The notes beneath the pieces are model-generated. The model was not told the DNA's origin. It made no database searches and saw nothing but the letters and a program-made list of their open reading frames with translations. Of a DNA stretch of 64,000 bases, positions 59,148-64,000 are shown one piece after another (positions within the stretch are counted from its first letter, which is position 1; every line of letters starts with the position of its first letter). The translations under genes and the position numbers were made by a program. The DNA lies in contig NW_025408680.1 of assembly GCF_020360975.1 (NCBI RefSeq), positions 1,178,001 to 1,242,000 on the forward strand, written 5' to 3'. Source of the stretch: Hirsutella rhossiliensis. Its lineage: Eukaryota; Ascomycota; Sordariomycetes; Hypocreales; Ophiocordycipitaceae.

Positions 59148-61161
59148 TACCCCCTTAGCTATAGCCTACCCCTTAAAGGTATTACTAATATAGCTTTAGG
59201 CTAGTAAGCGTATAGAGGAGGTTCTTAGCTCTATACTTCTCCCTTTACTTAAGGAAAGTAGGGGCCCTTTTAGGTCCCTAGGCTCTTTTAGACCTACTTA
59301 AGGAATAGGGGCCTAAAGAGGGGAAAGTCCTATAAGAAAGGGGGCCTTTTTAAAAGGGAAAAACCTTATTAAATAAGGGGCCCTTTAAAGGGAAAAACCT
59401 CTTCCTATTCTTTAGCTATAAACGTTACCTTCTTATACGTACTATTAGCTCCTCTTATAGACTCTTAAGGCGGGCCTCTAAGGATAGCTTCTCTTAAACG
59501 TCTTCTAGCCTAATTTACTATAAAAAGATAGCTAGCTTCTACTTTAGTAGGGGCTTTATAAGACCGTTAGCTTTAATTAATACCGTTAAAACCTAACGGA
59601 CGGAAATAAGTCCCCTTTAGACCTCTTAGCGTAGCTAATACTAGTAGATATCGATATACTATAACCGGGTTAATAGCTTACTATTTTCCTTTATAAGAAT
59701 TTATATAGTCTATATATTATCGTATTCTATAGCTAATAGGGACGGAATTTATAGTTATAAAGATATAAGTAGCTAGCTAAGGAAAATCGCTTAGTTTAAA
59801 ACTTTTAAAAGTAGCTCTACCTCCGTACTTAAAGTTATAACGGTAGCTTACTTCGAAGCTCTCTAAGTAATAGTTCCTTTAAAAAGAGATATAATATACC
59901 CCTATAAGCTCTCTCTATCTAAGGAATTGTCTATAAAGGACGAATCGCTCGAATAAAGGAAGATTTTAGTAGCTTATTTCCTTCCCTACCCTCTTAAGCG
60001 TAGACTATATAATCTCGTTAAATAAGGATAAAGGATAGCTCTATCTACTACTTATTAATACCTAGGGCTAGGATTCTAGTTATACCTAGCTAGCTAAGAG
60101 ACCGTAAAAGAGATATCCGGTCTAGTAAAAATAGCTAAAAAAAGTAGGGAGCCTACCTTCTATTAATATTAGTATTTCTCTTGCTCCCTAGCTTAAAAGG
60201 ATAGATTAAGCAAAAGCTCTTTATCTAATATAGGCATAAAGGGAAGCTTCTTATTAAGGGAATTAAGGAGGAATTTATAAGTAACCTTACCGATATAGGC
60301 CTCCTAGGTAAGCTAGATAGTCTATTAGGACCTTTTTTAAAGGATTTATATCCCTAAGAACTACTTTAGCTCCCTTAGCTTAGTTATCTTATACCTTTAT
60401 TATAGGCCTTATATAGCCTCCCTAGTAATAGCTTCTTCCTCTTTTAAGTAGGCTTAGATAATATCGTCGATATAGAAGAAGACTATAATTTTACCCTTCT
60501 ATATTATATATGGTTCTTAAAGGACTTTCTTAAAGCCTAGGGCTTTAAGGGAACCTATTAAATGCTATTACTAAATAAGGGGTAATCTTTATAGTCTATA
60601 TAGAGCGTTCCTAAGCTATAGAACCTTTCCTAGCTATTAAAAGCTTAGTAGAAGGTATATATAAATAACTTCTTCTTCCTTAAGTAGGTTATTAAGAAAG
60701 GCGTTAACTATATCTATTTAATCGAGCTTAAGGTCGAATTCTACTACTATAGCTATAAGGGTCTAAAAGGATATCCCTACTAAGGTAGTTACCTTAGTAG
60801 GTAAATACCCTTTTTCCTATTAATTCCTATAAATAACTAGCCGGGCTTTATATATTTAAAGGAAGCTATATTTATTAGTCTTATAAATAAAGACCTACTT
60901 ATAGCTAAGGACCTATTTTCCTCTTACCTTTTCCTTAAGGACCTCTTTAAAATACCCTATCTCTTTATATAAAGCTAAGTAGTCTTTCTAAGCTTAAAAA
61001 AACTAGTCTCTAAATAGGTATCTTTCTAGCTACTTTTAGTTTACTAGTAGGTCTAAGAGGTCTCTTTTATATACCTTCCTTACTAATAGTAACTTAAAAG
61101 GCCGGCCTACTATAAATACTCTATAAGAACTAGCTTCTATTAGCGTTAGGTAGAAAACGGA
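59148..61161 (-). pseudogene. Copia-1 #4 RNase H and reverse transcriptase, truncated
   Basis: Minus-strand Copia-1 pol from its 3' end: RNase H about 59450-60100, RT about 60100-61160. The RT active site at 60463-60474 reads Tyr-Ile-Asp-Asp. The copy stops at about 61161 within the RT N-terminal region, where plus-strand Copia-1 LTR sequence starts. Very heavy RIP. Confidence 0.85.
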
Positions 61162-64000
61162 AATCTTCTTTATTAATTAAGATACTAAGCGGGTATAAAA
61201 AGGGGCGTTAGATAAAGGAAAGAAGGAGAATTAAGGTAATATAATAATTACTCCCCTACCTTTATTACTACTCCTATAAGAATTAAATCTCTCTGCCCTA
61301 CCTATCTAACCCCTTACTTTTAATTTTACCTTTATATATTTTTATATACTTCTTATATCTTTCTATATAAGAGTTATAAGCCTAGGAGGAATAGAATTCC
61401 TATACCTTCTAGCTACTATAAAAGGCACCTTTCCTATAACCCTTATAGCTCCCTTTTACCCCTTTTACTAGAAAAGCCGATTTTTAACTAACTTTTCTAC
61501 CCCCTCTCCCTATAATAATTTCGAAAAACGACTCTACCGCCCCTATAGTCTATAAGACGATTCTTATAGAGCCTTAAGATTAGGATAAGTAGGTAAAGGA
61601 GCTATAGGCTCGTATAAATATAACTATCTATAATTTAGTCTTCTTTAATAAGTAGGACCCTCTTAAGCCCCCTCTTTGTCTTAGGGCAACGGACTTTATA
61701 AAGGGAGCTACCCTCTTCTCTAAGCTAACCTCTATATAGTAAAGAGCTTTTTCTACTACCTTAGGTAACTATAAGAGTTACTATAAGGAGTACCTTTATA
61801 AGACGAAGCTACTAACTACTATACGTACGGCGATAATAGAATCTATTAGTACTATAAAGCTAATCTCTCTTTAAGAAGAAGAGACTCTTAGGTAGTAGCT
61901 TTTAAAGCTTAAGACCTCGATAGCTCCCTTAAGGGGCTATATAACTAACCGTATTAGGAAGACCTATATAGTATACCTAGGAGCCTTTTCTATTAAGAAC
62001 CTACTAGCCTTTTTATAGCTAGCTAAGTAAGAAGAAATCTTTAAGGAAGCTAACTAATACTTCTTAATAGAAGCTCTTTCTAGCTAGTAGCTATAAGATA
62101 TATCTCTACTAATAAAGCTTATTAGTAACGGTTACTTAACTATCTTTTAAGAGGCTAGCTAGGAACTAAATAAAGAGGCTACTAAAATATAAAAGTAAGT
62201 AGTCTTATTCCTTCGTAGCTAGTACTCGACCTAAACGGCTCGACCTACTGCCCCTATAGCTACTACAGCCCCTATTACTACGGCCCCCGCTACTACTACT
62301 ACGGCTATTACTCCTTTGGCTCCTCCTCCCTTAAGAGCCTTAACCCTATCTTTAACGGCTGCCCTAGTCCCGGCCCTAGCTCCGCCTACTACTCTAGGCC
62401 CGGTCCCGTTAGTTAGACCGGCCCGACTAGTCCCTTAATAGACCTTTTAGTCTATTAGTTAAAAAGTTAAGGAACTAGTCGAAATCGAACCTTATTAATA
62501 TTAGTAATAAGGAGTAAAAAGGGGGGGTTTTTAAGTAGACCTTTTAAACTAAGATAAGGATTCCTTAAAGAAATAATATATAAGGAGGAATCGACCTACC
62601 TACTAAGTATATAAAAAGCCCTATCGGCTAGAAGACTACTAGTAGGTCTTTAAGGAAAACCGACCTAAAGGAATTAACCCTTTAAAGAGACTATAAGAAA
62701 TAGTATAATAGTCTCTTAAGGAGGACCCTTTATTATAGAAGAAGATAGCCGAGATTTAGGTTGCTGAGAAATAGTAACTAATAATAACGCTGCCTTTATT
62801 CGAGCTATAAATTTAAGGAAAATTCGTTAGTATAGTAAATCCGGTATTTATCTTCCCTATAGATTAATAAGGCTAAGACTAACCGTTAGGACCCTCCGAT
62901 TATCCCCTACGAAAATTAGCTATCCTTAACTCTAGTACTTCCCTTAATATCTATAATATACTCTTATAATTCCGGTCCTTTAAGAAGGGACGAAGGGAAT
63001 ATCTTATTACTAAGGAATTAACCGTATAGATAGAGGGATATCGAAGGGTGAATTTTACGATGAAATTACCTAATAGGTCTATACGAATTCTTCGATAAAA
63101 AAGGGTAGCTTTTTACCCTTAATTTTTAACGAGCCTAATTTCCTTCTACTTTCTTTAAAAGGAAGGAATCTTCTAATATATAACGTCTAAGCCTATAAGG
63201 CTAGTCTAGAAGAATTAGACTATTAGGCTTATTAAGGAAAAATTCGGTTAATTTATTCTCGAATTCTAACCTATTTATAGGAAGGAACTATTTAAGAAGT
63301 TAGCTTTCCTTACTAGGAGGAATAGGTCTACTATAAAAGACCCTCTTCCGGTAGCCTAAGGAGACGGTATTCTTTAGTACGTATAACTTAGTTACCCGGG
63401 CCCCCTAGCTTTATATAAGCTAGGCTAATAATAGGGCGTACGAATAAAGGGCCTAAAGACCGTTAAATACGAATACTATAGCTAAGGAAATACTAAGAGA
63501 CGAATTTCTAGACGGACCCCTATATAGCTAGACTAGCTATATAAGGAAATTTAGGTCGACTAGACCGACGTCTCTAGGGATTAAGATAGCTTTATTAAGG
63601 TAATATTCTTTATAAACGCTTTTTTAAGGATAGTTTTCCCTTATTTCTTACGGACCTACCTAAGTAAGTATAACTAGTCTACCCTCTAAGACTTTATTAA
63701 CTAAATAAAATCCTACTTTAGCTATAAGGTAAAGAAGATACGGATTAATAGAGAGCTATTTATAAAGGATATCTTAAAATAGCTTCGAAAAGGGGGTATT
63801 TTACCCTTCTTATTAGTACTAAATACCTAGGCCTAGAATAGAGGGGCAAAAGGATTAAGGGGTGCTATAATAGAAAGGGCCTATATAATAAGACTTACTA
63901 TAAGGCTTCTATACTACCTTTAAAGGGAAGTCGTTAAGACCGCCTATTACCTTTAGAACCGGACCCTAAGGGACCTTAGGGGCCTAAGGGACTATAGGGA
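61162..64000 (+). mobile_element. Copia-1 #5, 5'-truncated, runs off the window
   Basis: A plus-strand Copia-1 starting within its LTR. The first 270 or so bp of the LTR are missing; 61162-61372 remain. The RIPed primer site is at 61373-61386, then leader, gag, protease and integrase up to the window end. Its left neighbour is an inverted Copia-1 (#4), so two copies of the family meet head to head inside their own sequences. Confidence 0.9.
61550..64000 (+). pseudogene. Copia-1 #5 gag, protease and integrase
   Basis: Aligns with copy #3. Gag is about 61560-62430, with the Ala-coding run now CTA repeats (62281-62314). Protease is about 62900-63080, the pre-integrase zinc region 63370-63480, and the integrase core from 63530 to the window end. 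The CEYC motif has lost Cys (Tyr instead), and stop codons are dense. It is far more RIPed than copy #3. Confidence 0.83.

Larger units (their letters stand above)
33859..61161 (-). mobile_element. Copia-1 #4, outer element of the nest
   Basis: A minus-strand Copia-1 whose 3' LTR starts at 33859 (preceded by ATTAT), is split by Copia-2A at 34262, and resumes at 59070/59075 to finish at 59147. The two LTR parts add up to 476 bp, the length of the LTRs of copy #2. Its pol region runs from 59148 to about 61161, where it joins an inverted Copia-1. Its gag and 5' LTR are lost. It is among the most strongly RIPed sequences in the window, as expected for the oldest layer. Confidence 0.9.

Noticed and set aside
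1..64000. Functional host genes, tRNA, rRNA, centromere or telomere repeats
   Set aside because: All readable proteins belong to mobile elements; no cloverleaf, rRNA block or TTAGGG array was seen. The nested, AT-rich layout would fit a centromere-flanking or other heterochromatic region, but nothing in the sequence proves it.

Overview
This window is a transposon graveyard from a filamentous ascomycete (Pezizomycotina-type) genome. I find no host gene, tRNA or rRNA. The dinucleotides CpA and TpG are almost gone over long stretches, while CpG, CpC and CpT survive. This is the footprint of repeat-induced point mutation (RIP, C to T at CpA on either strand). CAA, CAG and TGG codons have become stops, so every coding region is broken and no frame is longer than about 94 codons. 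The species cannot be read from the sequence.

Layout. 1-384: 5' end of a Ty1/copia element ('Copia-1'). 385-605: gypsy chromodomain scrap. 667-1362: first of four ~696-bp solo LTRs. 1896-9552: a complete Ty3/gypsy element on the minus strand ('Gypsy-1', 186-bp LTRs, TSD TATAG), carrying a second solo LTR and a 1.5-kb extra segment of unknown identity. 9802-12912: gag-pol of a second gypsy on the plus strand ('Gypsy-2'). 12913-19206: a Copia-1 with mismatched flanks. 19207-23399: 5' half of a second copia family ('Copia-2'). 23400-24515: gypsy integrase tail plus chromodomain, split by a third solo LTR. 24516-25513: purine-rich and unassigned DNA. 25514-26299: Copia-1 scrap. 26300-30547: Helitron Rep-helicase fossil, split by the fourth solo LTR. 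30550-30768: a small terminal-inverted-repeat element. 30771-33858: LINE of Tad1/I type (RT and RNase H).

The region 33859-61161 is one nest that can be solved to the base. A minus-strand Copia-1 (#4) has a Copia-2 (2A, TSD CCTAT) inside its LTR. Copia-2A in turn holds Copia-1 #2 in its pol (TSD GAAAT), Copia-1 #3 in its 3' LTR (TSD CTTTT), and an opposite-strand Copia-2 (2B, TSD GCTTA) twelve bases from its 3' end. At 61161 the outer Copia-1 is joined to another, inverted Copia-1 (#5) that runs off the window.

Functionally these are dead copies of self-mobilising elements (gag, protease, integrase, RT, RNase H; Rep-helicase for the Helitron). Both copia families keep, right after the 5' LTR, a primer site that matches the anticodon arm of initiator tRNA-Met rather than its 3' end. 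RIP damage is graded: the outer, older insertions are nearly free of CpA/TpG, whereas the youngest (Copia-1 #3, 46529-52876) keeps many. I found no defence system, CRISPR array or gene cluster. The most unusual items are the solved nest, the chimeric Copia-1 at 12913, the half-tRNA primer sites, the Helitron fossil and the unidentified segment inside Gypsy-1.
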